Virus record (IMG/VR): IMGVR_UViG_3300030419_000256
Location: 1 to 20,575 of that record
Strand: one strand, 5' to 3'
DNA from: a virus
DNA length: 20,575 nt
How positions within the stretch are numbered: position 1 is the stretch's first letter; the number at the start of each line of letters is the position of its first letter. The notes beneath the pieces are model-generated. The model was not told the DNA's origin. It ran no database searches and worked only from the letters and a program-made list of their open reading frames with translations. Below are positions 13,020-20,575 of this stretch, one piece after another. A program made the translations under genes and the position numbers.

Positions 13020-16000
13020 TAACTCACTCCTCTTTGTCTAAGTCTTATTTGTTGTTCCTCTGGTGATAATAAAGCTTGTTCAGTTTGTGTCAATCCTGTT
13101 TGTGTAACTGGTATATTATTTGTTGCTAACGCTGCTGTGCTAACAGCTGGTGTTACCGGAGCTACTGGTAGTTGTGCTGCTTCATCGTAAGATGGTAGAT
13201 AATCTTCTATATCTATATCAAACTGTTCATCAAATGATAAATCTCGTAGATCATCTTGTATGTCTAATAACACATCTCTTGCTTCTTCAAATGGATTATC
13301 TCTATCTATGTTTTCTGCAATTTGTCTAAACTCTCTTTGTATATTTTCAGATGGAAAGTATGGTACAAACTGATCATTATCTAATCTATTATAAACGTTT
13401 TGTAATTGTCTTTCTCTAAACTCTTGTCTAATACGATCCATATCTGCTCCTAATGTTTCAGCACCCCTCATGTCTCTTAACATTTCTTGTTGTACTTTAA
13501 ATTTAGCTTTGTTAGCAGCTATAAATCTTTCAACAACATCTCTTGATGTTTTAGGCCCACCTCTTAATACAGATTCAGCACCACCAGTAAATAGTGCTCT
13601 AGACTCTCTAATACCCCTTTGATAGTTTGCAATCTTAAAACCCATGGATCTTACAGGGTCTAATTTAACTGCACGATATCCAGCAAAACCTAACAACTCA
13701 TCTGGTAATTCAAAAAACTCTCCACGCTTAGATGGTTTGTCTGTGGCTGCTTGATATAATCTATTTAATTGTTGATATGAAAAAGGCAACATAGCTTTGG
13801 CCATGTGGTTTGTTATAATTTTTATTTTTTCTCCGTCAGGTGTTTGTTCTGTGTACAATTGTCTACCTTCTCTTGTTCGACCACCTCTTGCAATAATATC
13901 AAGTGCAGCCTCTGTATAAATAGCTTCTGATACAAATGGTGATGAAAGTTCTGCTGCTGCTTCAGCCATACCTTTTAATACACCTCGCATTAATACTTCT
14001 TCGTTATCTATACCTTTTTGCACTTCATTTAATAAAGTTTGTATTGGTCTTATTGCAACATCGTATGCATTACCGTGACTAAAATCTATGTATTTAAGTT
14101 CACCATCATCTGTTCTTATGGGTAATATTGTAGAGTTTTTTGACCAGTCTGGTAGATATCTTTTTAACGCTTCCATCTGTTCATTTGTAACGTTGTATAA
14201 TCCTTGAAAACCTTTTTGTATTGCATAAGGTGCAGTTGCCAATACAGTTGTTAATCCAACTAATCTTTTAATACCTATATTTCTAAGTGCTGGATCTTTT
14301 ATTTCTTTAATAGATCTTTGTGCAATATTAGTCGTTGTTCTTAATATTTCAGATGGAAATGACATAAATGTACCAAGGGGTAATCGTCTTAGCGCTCTTA
14401 CCGTGTCAGATACATAAGCGTAGTTAGGCACAGTGTTTCTAACAATATCAGCAGCTTCTTCTTTAAGTTGTCTTTCTGTAAATTTTCTACCAGCTGCTGT
14501 GTATGCATTTTTTAATCTGTATCTTTCAACAGCATAGTTTGCTATTTTGAATAAATCATCTTCTGCGGTATATAAATCTTCTGCACCTTTCATAAATCCT
14601 TTTACTTTTCTACCTGCACCTGCAGTTAGTTTTCTCATCATAGAATCTAATGGTTTACCAATATTTAAATTTTCACCCATACGAACATCTCGCAATAGGT
14701 TTTTAACATCACCTAAATTTACTTGTGAGTTTACGACTCCTAGTCTTAATAGTTCTCTGTACTCTTCAGCTTCTTTTGTTGCTAATTTAGGATCTCTTTT
14801 TCCTATAACTTTTTCTACAATCTTTGGTCTATCAATTCTTAATTTAGGAAACGCCTCTTTAAATGCTTTACCAACTATTAATGGGTTTTCAAAAAATATA
14901 CCATTACCTGCAGAAAATCCTGTGGCAGAAAATAAGTTTCTAAAGTGTGTTACAGGTGCAAGAATTGTTTTAGCCACCTGTGATGCTGCTTTTGGAAATA
15001 ACACTAAATTACGATATCCCCATGTTAAAGCTTTTTCTACTCCTGTAGCTCCAGGTCTAGGTTCAAATAAAAATTTTAATGCTTTCTCTGAATCACCTAA
15101 TGCTTCTGCTATGGCTTTTGTTGTAAATTTACCTGATAGAGGATTAACTGTAAATTCATCTTTAAAAAATGGTTTTAAATAATCGTCAAGTGCAACAATC
15201 TCTTGATTAGGTAATGCTGCTTGTGCATCTAGAGGTTCATCAAAGAAAAAACCTCTAGCACCTACGGGTGTATTTTTATTAACTTTAGCCTTAACCGCAT
15301 CGTCTTGTTTAGCTAATTTTTCAAATAATTCATTTTTTCTAGCTATAGTAGATAGTTTTGTCATACTATTATAAATAGAAAATCTAGGATCTTCTATTTT
15401 ACCAAATAAGTCTTGTATAACTTTTTTATCCTTACCTTTTAATTCTACTAATAAACGTTCTGGTCTAATTTTATCTGTAATGATATTTTTTAAAAATTTA
15501 TCTATTTCCATACCCTCATCTGATGCAGTATCTTTTGCATATTTAAAAGGTAATCCTGGTGCTGCTTTTTGTTTTTGTGCAGATTTAACAACAGTTTCTA
15601 CAATACCTTTTGCTTGAAAGTCTGTAAGTTTTCTACCATTTTGTGCAGCATATCTTTTAAAAAATACTTCTGCATTTTTTATAGCTTCTTCTGTTGGAGC
15701 ATAATTTAAAAAAGGTAGTATAGATTTGTCTTCAAATATTTTATAGGTGTTACCTAAATACTCTTGCACTCTTTTACCCATTAATGATTTAAGAGTTTGT
15801 ATATCTTTGGGTGCATTTGATGATGCTTCAATTAACTCAACAAAACTTTCTCTTGCACCTTGTAAAGAATTAAAAAGGTTTTTTACTGTTTCATCTGAAG
15901 CTTTATTATCTTTTAATATATTAGTTAATTTAGCAGCTGATTTACTTGGTATAGCCTTACTTATGTCACCCGCAAACATAGCATCATTTAATTCTTTAAA

Positions 16001-16918
16001 TATTTCTGCTTTTTTCTTGTCGGTTGTTTTATCAAATGTAGATTTAATACTTGGAAATATACTATCTACATCAGAGTCTATTGTTTTTACTAACTCCATA
16101 GCTCTGTTAGTATCAGCCATGGTAGCACCTTTTTCTGCCATTTTAGCTTCAAATACTTCTTGTGGTTTTGCACCTCTTGCTCTTAATGCAGAAAATATTT
16201 TATTAAAATGTTTATCTAATTGTGAATTACTAAACTCTATTCTTCGCCCTCTTGTAACTGCAGCCTTAATACCTTTACCTACACCATAGCCAAATAGTAT
16301 TGTTACTGGACTTTCAGCACCAAACTTTACTCTATTAAATAATTTTTTAGTGGCATCTTCTCTACCACCTTCATCAGTAACTTCTTCTAGTTGTGTTGGG
16401 CCAGCTTCAAACGCATCACCAAATGAACCTATTTCTTCTACATCAGCAACAAAAGCTTCACCTGCAGCTCCACCTGCTAGACCTGCTACAAACTTTTTTC
16501 TACCTACAGTTTTATTAAAATCAGATGCTTTCTTTGCAGCTTTTTGTGCATTAATACCTTTTAAACTTGCATAATTACCAGCTTTTTTTGCTTTAATTGC
16601 AGAGCTTGCTAATTTAAAACCAACACCTCCACCAACACCAAGTTGTAATAATGCTTGTGTAATTTTACCTGACGCTCTTTCTTCTGCTACTTCTTCAAAT
16701 GGATTTATTTTGTCAAAAAATATTTCTACATCAGCAGCTGTATCTGTATCTAAACCAAGGTCAATAAGTTCTGCTGCTAGTGAAACAACACCTTCTGGAA
16801 CTTTAATAATACCTGATGCTATACCCGCAACGGCAGCTGTAATAGCATTACGCTCGTTGCCCATTTCAACTGGAGAAAGGCTAAAATAGCTATCCGGATC
16901 TATAAATTCTTCAGCCAT
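13019..16918 (-). CDS. Large internal virion / DNA-ejection-type protein
   Basis: At 1299 aa this is the largest gene. It is mostly helical and charged, with N-terminal hydrophobic stretches (about 24-55 and 88-110), a central segment containing VLFPKAASQVAKTILAPVTH (about 635-660), which I recognise from very large phage ejection proteins, and a hydrophobic helix near 885-905. The C-terminus ends in an acidic stretch, then a Pro/Ala/Thr linker, then TEQALLSPEEQQIRLRQRG, an ending shared by large virion proteins of marine phages as far as I recall. The natural comparison is the role of T7 gp15/gp16, entering the host envelope with the DNA, but no transglycosylase motif is evident. An AGGAGG site overlaps the stop codon of the upstream gene. 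Confidence 0.85.
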   Translation of the reverse strand: MAEEFIDPDSYFSLSPVEMGNERNAITAAVAGIASGIIKVPEGVVSLAAELIDLGLDTDTAADVEIFFDKINPFEEVAEERASGKITQALLQLGVGGGVGFKLASSAIKAKKAGNYASLKGINAQKAAKKASDFNKTVGRKKFVAGLAGGAAGEAFVADVEEIGSFGDAFEAGPTQLEEVTDEGGREDATKKLFNRVKFGAESPVTILFGYGVGKGIKAAVTRGRRIEFSNSQLDKHFNKIFSALRARGAKPQEVFEAKMAEKGATMADTNRAMELVKTIDSDVDSIFPSIKSTFDKTTDKKKAEIFKELNDAMFAGDISKAIPSKSAAKLTNILKDNKASDETVKNLFNSLQGARESFVELIEASSNAPKDIQTLKSLMGKRVQEYLGNTYKIFEDKSILPFLNYAPTEEAIKNAEVFFKRYAAQNGRKLTDFQAKGIVETVVKSAQKQKAAPGLPFKYAKDTASDEGMEIDKFLKNIITDKIRPERLLVELKGKDKKVIQDLFGKIEDPRFSIYNSMTKLSTIARKNELFEKLAKQDDAVKAKVNKNTPVGARGFFFDEPLDAQAALPNQEIVALDDYLKPFFKDEFTVNPLSGKFTTKAIAEALGDSEKALKFLFEPRPGATGVEKALTWGYRNLVLFPKAASQVAKTILAPVTHFRNLFSATGFSAGNGIFFENPLIVGKAFKEAFPKLRIDRPKIVEKVIGKRDPKLATKEAEEYRELLRLGVVNSQVNLGDVKNLLRDVRMGENLNIGKPLDSMMRKLTAGAGRKVKGFMKGAEDLYTAEDDLFKIANYAVERYRLKNAYTAAGRKFTERQLKEEAADIVRNTVPNYAYVSDTVRALRRLPLGTFMSFPSEILRTTTNIAQRSIKEIKDPALRNIGIKRLVGLTTVLATAPYAIQKGFQGLYNVTNEQMEALKRYLPDWSKNSTILPIRTDDGELKYIDFSHGNAYDVAIRPIQTLLNEVQKGIDNEEVLMRGVLKGMAEAAAELSSPFVSEAIYTEAALDIIARGGRTREGRQLYTEQTPDGEKIKIITNHMAKAMLPFSYQQLNRLYQAATDKPSKRGEFFELPDELLGFAGYRAVKLDPVRSMGFKIANYQRGIRESRALFTGGAESVLRGGPKTSRDVVERFIAANKAKFKVQQEMLRDMRGAETLGADMDRIRQEFRERQLQNVYNRLDNDQFVPYFPSENIQREFRQIAENIDRDNPFEEARDVLLDIQDDLRDLSFDEQFDIDIEDYLPSYDEAAQLPVAPVTPAVSTAALATNNIPVTQTGLTQTEQALLSPEEQQIRLRQRGVS

Positions 16919-16922
16919 TTAA

Positions 16923-16928
16923 CCTCCT
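16923..16928 (-). promoter_or_regulatory. Consensus Shine-Dalgarno for the 1299-aa gene
   Basis: AGGAGG lies 4 nt before the ATG and overlaps the TAG stop of the 251-aa gene, so ribosomes finishing there are placed directly on the next start. Confidence 0.75.
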
Positions 16929-17682
16929 ATTTTAGTAGATCTTCATACTCTTCTAGTCTTATAATTTTTTGACCATCAAATTCTACAACTCTTCTGTTCT
17001 CTACATCAATATACACACCAGGTCTTAGTCTCTTTGTTTTGTATTCACCTTTATCATCTAACTTTATTCTACCTTTTGGATTTTTTCCATCCTGTCTTAA
17101 TTTTGGAGAAACTCTTACATCAAAAGCCGCATGAGTATAAGCTTTATTGCCTTCACCATATGTGCCTCTATAGTCTGCTACTGCACTTTGAAATATTCTA
17201 TCTGGACTTAAAGCTTTTCCAGTTTCATCTAATTTATTTAATCTTGCGGTCTCTTTATTTATATTTTCTTCTGTTAACTCTATACCTCTTGCTTTTAAAT
17301 TTACTTGAGCTTTTTTTCTATTTGTTAATTGACTACCACTAAATTTTTTAAGTTCTTCTGCTTGAGCTTGTTCAATACCCATTTTTTTAGCTGCTAAGTT
17401 TCTTGCTCTAATATCTGTAAACAAGTCATCTGTTGGTTTTTTATAGGCAGTTGCTAGTTCTCCAAGTGTGCCTTTGCCTGCACCTTCACCAGATAATAAA
17501 TTTAACCCACCTGTAATTAATAGTTGATCAAGACTAGGTCTGCCTAATATTTCTCTATATTCTTCTGCTAATTCTTTTGCTCTACCACCAACATCCATAT
17601 TGGTTCTATCTACAAGACCAGTCATAATACCTTGACCTGTAGACCCACCTTTTCTAAACATCGGTCTTTTCAATACTCTCAT
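16927..17682 (-). CDS. Putative virion protein with N-terminal RKGG motif
   Basis: The 251-aa product starts MRVLKRPMFRKGGSTGQGIMTGL, a Gly-rich basic start of a kind I recall from marine phage structural operons. Residues about 35-130 are helical and rich in Ala, Glu, Lys and Leu; 155-240 look more beta-like, with RIKLDDKGEYKTKRLRPGVY and a final VVEFDGQKIIRLEEYEDLL. There is no signal peptide, membrane helix or enzyme motif. Position between two presumed internal virion genes, with TAATG coupling upstream, suggests a structural or assembly role; nothing more precise can be claimed. Confidence 0.8.
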   Translation of the reverse strand: MRVLKRPMFRKGGSTGQGIMTGLVDRTNMDVGGRAKELAEEYREILGRPSLDQLLITGGLNLLSGEGAGKGTLGELATAYKKPTDDLFTDIRARNLAAKKMGIEQAQAEELKKFSGSQLTNRKKAQVNLKARGIELTEENINKETARLNKLDETGKALSPDRIFQSAVADYRGTYGEGNKAYTHAAFDVRVSPKLRQDGKNPKGRIKLDDKGEYKTKRLRPGVYIDVENRRVVEFDGQKIIRLEEYEDLLK

Positions 17683-18638
17683 TATGTAAGTGCTCCGTAA
17701 ATTCCAGCTAATGTAGATCCAATACCTAATGCAGAAGCTAACGGACTAGTTTGAGGTGTTTGCGTAATTGATGTTTTTGCGGGAGAACCACCCATCAATC
17801 CAATAACACCAGAACCTAATTGTCCTAATCTAGTAAATCTTTCTTGTGCTGCAGCTAGATTAGCTTGTCTAGTTGCATCTAATTCAGCTTGTGCCTGTGC
17901 TTGTCTTGTAGCGCCTAGTGTTCCTAAACCAGCTATTTGTGTTCTAGCTAAAGTTTGTGCTTGTCCTCCTAAATTAGATTGTAGATTAGCTAAACCTAAT
18001 TGATTTTGTAAATCTTGTTGTCTTGCTCTTTGTGCTTGTTGAAATCCTTGTTCTAATAATCCTGCTTGTAAAGCCGCTCGATTCCTGTCGCTTGCTGAAG
18101 CGTACTCGGCTTGTAATACACCTTCTCTACCACCACCAAATGCACCAGGTACTCCTAACGCTTGTGCAGCTTGTGTTGCTTTTTGTGCTGCTGCTTGTCT
18201 GTCAAACTCAGTTAACGTCGCATCAATAACAGATGTTTGATAAGGAGACATGTATGCAGTTGTTTGTGCAGTTGTCATAGGTCCTGTTAATCCAGTGGCT
18301 GCTGTTGCTGCTTCTCCAGCTTTTGTTAAAAACGGTTGAAAAGATCCTAGTCCTGTTGTTGCATCTTGTGCTTGTGTAATTGCTGCTGTTTGTAATGCAT
18401 CTTGTGCTGCAACTTGTGGAGCTAATCCTGCTAAACTTTGTTTTGTAATATCAAATCTTTGTGCTTGTGCTTGTCGTTGTGCAAATTGTTCAGGTGTCTC
18501 ACCTGCTAATTGTGCAATACCAGTTGCTCCAGGTGCAACGACTGGTTGACCAATTTCTGTTGTTAATTGATCAGCATACGTTTTACCTAATGCTTCTAAA
18601 TATTCTGCTGGTAATACTCTTTGAATTGTTTCAGCCAT
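17682..18638 (-). CDS. Ala/Gln-rich helical putative virion protein
   Basis: The 318-aa product is almost wholly helical, with high Ala and Gln. Recognisable segments are RVLPAEYLEALGKTYADQL (7-25), MSPYQTSVIDATLTEFDRQA (130-149), GAFGGGREGVLQAEYA (165-180), DRNRAALQAGLLEQGF (184-199), GTLGATRQAQAQAELDATR (239-257) and a weakly hydrophobic end SALGIGSTLAGIYGAL. I recall this arrangement as very common in marine phage genomes, without known function. Its character suits an internal virion protein able to rearrange or interact with membranes. Both ends are coupled by TAATG. Confidence 0.84.
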   Translation of the reverse strand: MAETIQRVLPAEYLEALGKTYADQLTTEIGQPVVAPGATGIAQLAGETPEQFAQRQAQAQRFDITKQSLAGLAPQVAAQDALQTAAITQAQDATTGLGSFQPFLTKAGEAATAATGLTGPMTTAQTTAYMSPYQTSVIDATLTEFDRQAAAQKATQAAQALGVPGAFGGGREGVLQAEYASASDRNRAALQAGLLEQGFQQAQRARQQDLQNQLGLANLQSNLGGQAQTLARTQIAGLGTLGATRQAQAQAELDATRQANLAAAQERFTRLGQLGSGVIGLMGGSPAKTSITQTPQTSPLASALGIGSTLAGIYGALT

Positions 18639-19564
18639 TATGCGACCCTACTCTCTAATCTTTTCATTGTGTCATACATTCTTTGTGCTCCTTTTTCTAT
18701 ACTACCGTCACCTGCAGCTCTTACTGCATCGGCTGTCATTACAAATTCATTTTTAGATAACATTGCTGGAACGTCATCTGCCTTTTCTTTTACACCAATT
18801 GGGACAAAACCGCCAGTCTTTCTCATATCTAATTCTTTGACTCCTTCAGAGTTTGTTCTAACGGGCACTTCCATTATACCACCTTCAGCTTTGTAATCTA
18901 CTGTGTTTCTTTGTACAAAGGCCTCTACATCAGTAGCTGATGCAGTAGGGTTTAGATTAGAATAATATCTTCTTAAATAACCACTAACAGCAGTTTTTCT
19001 TCTTTGTAGATACTCTTCTTCTGTTTCGTCTTCTTTTTTAGGTCCTACTAATTTTTGACCTAATAATGCTAAAGCTGTAGTTCCTAAAAATATACCTGGT
19101 GTGCCTTTACCTATAGCTTCACCTAAACCAAATTTACCTGCAGCACCTAATAATCCTTTATCTTTAAAAAGACCTGTTCCACCTTCTTTACCTAATAAAA
19201 TATTTTTTGTTACACCACTACCAACAGTTGTTTTGCCTGCAAATTTTCCAAAACCAGGAGATGCAGCTCCTGCTAATTGAATACCACCACCATATAAAGC
19301 AGAAGATTTTAAGTCACCTGTTCTGTCATATCTACCTAGACCACCAGCTAAAGCTGCATATGGTGCTAGAGCTGGATTAACAATAGCTGCAATGGGTGCA
19401 GCTACTTCTGCAACTTTTGCTACTTCATTAGGTATAATTTTACGAATAAAATTTCCAATATCACCTACGATATCTCCTATTCCATATTTTTGTCGGATAG
19501 TTTTAACGGTCATTATTCCGCCTTTATTACGTAACTGTCTTTGCATTTGAGCTCTTGTTATCAT
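18638..19564 (-). CDS. Gly/Ala-rich putative virion protein with DDVPAMLS tail
   Basis: The 308-aa product has a basic start with NKGG (13-16), a hydrophobic Ala/Pro/Ile segment (about 47-75), Gly/Lys-rich low-complexity sequence to about 175, an acidic-basic helix (176-200), EGGIME (227-232) and a C-terminal module KTGGFVPIG (249-257), KADDVPAMLSKNEFVMTADA (261-280) and GAQRMYDTMKRLE (292-304). The module D-D-V-P-A-x-L-S-x-x-E-F-V recurs at ends of phage tape-measure-like and internal virion proteins in my memory. A structural role is therefore likely, the exact one unknown. No strong ribosome site precedes the ATG; an 80-nt spacer containing a perfect hairpin lies upstream. Confidence 0.84.
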   Translation of the reverse strand: MITRAQMQRQLRNKGGIMTVKTIRQKYGIGDIVGDIGNFIRKIIPNEVAKVAEVAAPIAAIVNPALAPYAALAGGLGRYDRTGDLKSSALYGGGIQLAGAASPGFGKFAGKTTVGSGVTKNILLGKEGGTGLFKDKGLLGAAGKFGLGEAIGKGTPGIFLGTTALALLGQKLVGPKKEDETEEEYLQRRKTAVSGYLRRYYSNLNPTASATDVEAFVQRNTVDYKAEGGIMEVPVRTNSEGVKELDMRKTGGFVPIGVKEKADDVPAMLSKNEFVMTADAVRAAGDGSIEKGAQRMYDTMKRLESRVA

Positions 19565-19616
19565 ATGTTTATTTAGTTAAATTCTTAAGGCAGGAATTTC
19601 ACCTGAATTTATCAAC

Positions 19617-19637
19617 TTACTAGGTTTTTCCTAGTAA
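19617..19637 (-). promoter_or_regulatory. Perfect 8-bp hairpin between two virion genes
   Basis: On the minus strand TTACTAGG and CCTAGTAA pair perfectly around a five-A loop, 7 nt after the stop of the 113-aa gene. No U-run follows, so it is more likely a stability or processing hairpin, or a leaky terminator, than a standard intrinsic terminator. The remaining spacer (19565-19616) shows a weaker AAATTCAGG/CCTG...GAATTT inverted repeat and no convincing promoter. Confidence 0.6.
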
Positions 19638-19644
19638 ATCAAGA

Positions 19645-19986
19645 CTATGTTGTTACTTCTCTAGGTTTAATCTCTAGAGCAGAAAGCACCACATGTAGTC
19701 TATTTGCGGTTGCTGCTGTTACTTTTAATACTTCACTTTCCTCTAAAACTAAAGGATTTGTTAGTAATTCTGTTGTTGCATTTGCTGATATAGATTTAGT
19801 GTTAAATAAGCTAAATACATTATCGCTGGTGTCTGTAATCGTCACTGTTATGGTATCAGCATTACCAGAGTCCTCGGACACTAATATAGACTTAACCACA
19901 CTTGTTGTAGCTGTGGGTACAGTGTACAATGTCGTAGCACTCGTTGATGTTAGATCAGCTTTTTTATTTACAAAAGAATTTGCCAT
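19645..19986 (-). CDS. Small beta-rich virion-type protein
   Basis: The 113-aa product starts MANSFVNKKADLTSTSATTLYTVPTA and alternates Thr/Ser/Val in strands (VVKSILVS, DTITVTITD, NRLHVVLSALEI), typical of a small beta-sandwich. Proteins with this TTLYTVPxxTTxVV start are common in marine phage structural operons as I recall, and may decorate the capsid or tail. There is no signal peptide. It is coupled by TAATG to the 54-aa gene upstream, and a perfect hairpin follows its stop, which could protect the 3' end of a highly expressed transcript. Confidence 0.82.
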   Translation of the reverse strand: MANSFVNKKADLTSTSATTLYTVPTATTSVVKSILVSEDSGNADTITVTITDTSDNVFSLFNTKSISANATTELLTNPLVLEESEVLKVTAATANRLHVVLSALEIKPREVTT

Positions 19987-20150
19987 TATGCTAAGAAAAA
20001 ATTAAACGCTTCAACTTCATCTTTTACGTCTTGTTGGAACGTTGTATTAAGTTTTTGTATTACACTATCAACATCTCTAACAAATGATTGTTGAATCTGT
20101 TGATCATATTCTTTATTAGGTTGTGTTAATGCTTGTACAATTCTAGCCAT
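19986..20150 (-). CDS. 54-aa helical protein between structural genes
   Basis: This short gene begins MARIVQALTQPNKEYDQQI and ends VEAFNFFLA. It is predicted to be almost entirely helical with many Gln, Asp and Val residues and no membrane segment. Both ends share an A with their neighbours in TAATG junctions (20150 and 19986), exactly filling the space between the tail-type gene and the 113-aa gene, which is strong evidence that it is translated. The function is unknown; it may be a small chaperone or minor structural protein. Confidence 0.8.
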   Translation of the reverse strand: MARIVQALTQPNKEYDQQIQQSFVRDVDSVIQKLNTTFQQDVKDEVEAFNFFLA

Positions 20151-20575
20151 TATCTTCTTCCATCCGGTTGATAGTCTATTCTAAATGTGCCTAATTTCCA
20201 AAACTGACTTGTGCTTGTATTAGCTATTTTTAAAGATATAGATCTCGCTCTAGCTCGTGTATCTATTTTCTGTGTACCACTTGTAATAGTAAATGGTCCT
20301 AATGTAGAACTAGCTTGTGTATCATTTGGAAAATCTCTTAAATTTAAAGTTACTACTGCATCTCCTGTTTGAGATAAAAAGTCTGGTATCACTCTTCTTA
20401 TTTTCATCATAAACTCACCATCGCCAGCTAATCCTTGTTGACCTATATCAAAGTCTCCTGATTCTATGTTAGCAGCAATAGCTGTAGTTGCACCTTCTTT
20501 AACTTGGTTTAATCCTGTTTCATGTTCGTAGTATGTAGATGTGCCATCACTATTACCAAAAATATAATTTGTATC
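20150..20575 (-). CDS. C-terminal part of a tail/neck-type protein, cut by window edge
   Basis: The reading frame is open to the window edge and gives 141 residues; an internal ATG ATG at 20405-20410 is not the true start, because clear protein sequence (NYIFGNSDGTSTYYEHETG, then GDFDIGQQGLAGDGEF) continues in frame before it. The end RARARSISLKIANT, FWKLGTFRIDYQPDGRR resembles the C-terminus of podovirus tail-hub or DNA-stabilisation proteins (T7 gp12 / P22 gp10-type), where an R-x-R then WRLG-x-R-x-D-x-x-x-DGRR pattern is frequent, from memory. It is therefore probably the last part of a large beta-rich tail protein. Confidence 0.75.
   Translation of the reverse strand, partial: DTNYIFGNSDGTSTYYEHETGLNQVKEGATTAIAANIESGDFDIGQQGLAGDGEFMMKIRRVIPDFLSQTGDAVVTLNLRDFPNDTQASSTLGPFTITSGTQKIDTRARARSISLKIANTSTSQFWKLGTFRIDYQPDGRR

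Noticed and set aside
14547-16574. Several long plus-strand open frames inside the 1299-aa gene
   Set aside because: They mirror the codons of the large virion protein, are Ser/Leu-rich and have no start signals; the minus-strand frame is continuous and has a perfect ribosome site.
20405-20410. ATG ATG as start of an 86-aa gene
   Set aside because: The frame stays open to the window edge with sensible protein sequence, so this is the interior of a larger gene.
1-20575. tRNA genes, CRISPR arrays, insertion sequences, integrase or attachment sites
   Set aside because: No cloverleaf, spaced repeat array, transposase or integrase motif was seen on either strand; the only clear tandem repeat is the coding one at 12363-12560.

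Overview
The window is about 20.6 kb of an AT-rich genome (roughly one third G+C by eye; AGA, TTA and AAA codons preferred). Coding is almost gap-free, with overlapping genes and no cellular housekeeping gene. It reads as part of a marine bacteriophage genome. The gene set resembles short-tailed phages of SAR11/Pelagibacter-type hosts and uncultured marine virus contigs; that assignment rests on recalled family resemblance and base composition, not on a search. Terminase, portal, major capsid, integrase and a recognisable endolysin are not in the window.

Layout, right to left because nearly all genes are on the minus strand. (1) 20575-11480 is a virion-protein operon: the C-terminal part of a tail/neck-type protein, a 54-aa gene, a small beta-rich protein, then five proteins (308, 318, 251, 1299 and 447 aa) that look like internal or ejected virion components, then a 69-aa coiled-coil plus one-helix membrane protein. 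(2) 9850-11483 is the only plus-strand block: an SNF2-like SF2 helicase and a coupled two-helix membrane protein. Its end converges on the virion operon with overlapping stop codons. (3) 9829-2255 is the replication operon, driven from a compact promoter region shared with the plus-strand block: two conserved phage proteins of unknown function, a possible ssDNA-binding-type protein, two RNA hairpins, an archaeo-eukaryotic-type primase, a UvrD-like SF1 helicase, a DUF3310 protein, a family A DNA polymerase with proofreading domain, and a conserved hypothetical. (4) 2262-1 is an accessory tail: a 21-aa cationic peptide, a 33-aa Cys-rich metallothionein-like peptide, two exported proteins with signal peptides, and the start of one more gene leaving the window.

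How it works together: primase, UvrD-type helicase, polymerase and the candidate ssDNA-binding protein form a self-contained replication set that looks unlike the T7 arrangement, since no T7-type primase-helicase or phage RNA polymerase is seen here. Two sigma70-like promoters lie face to face in 56 bp (9794-9849), so replication-operon and helicase transcription probably exclude each other. Nearly every junction is TAATG, ATGA or an 8-nt overlap, pointing to translational coupling.

The most unusual items are the tiny metallothionein-like gene (2103-2204), the overlapping promoters with a probably leaderless mRNA, the tandem hairpins before the primase, the identical KSNY C-termini of the primase and its neighbour, and the pair of exported phage proteins, one with a long Glu-rich segment.
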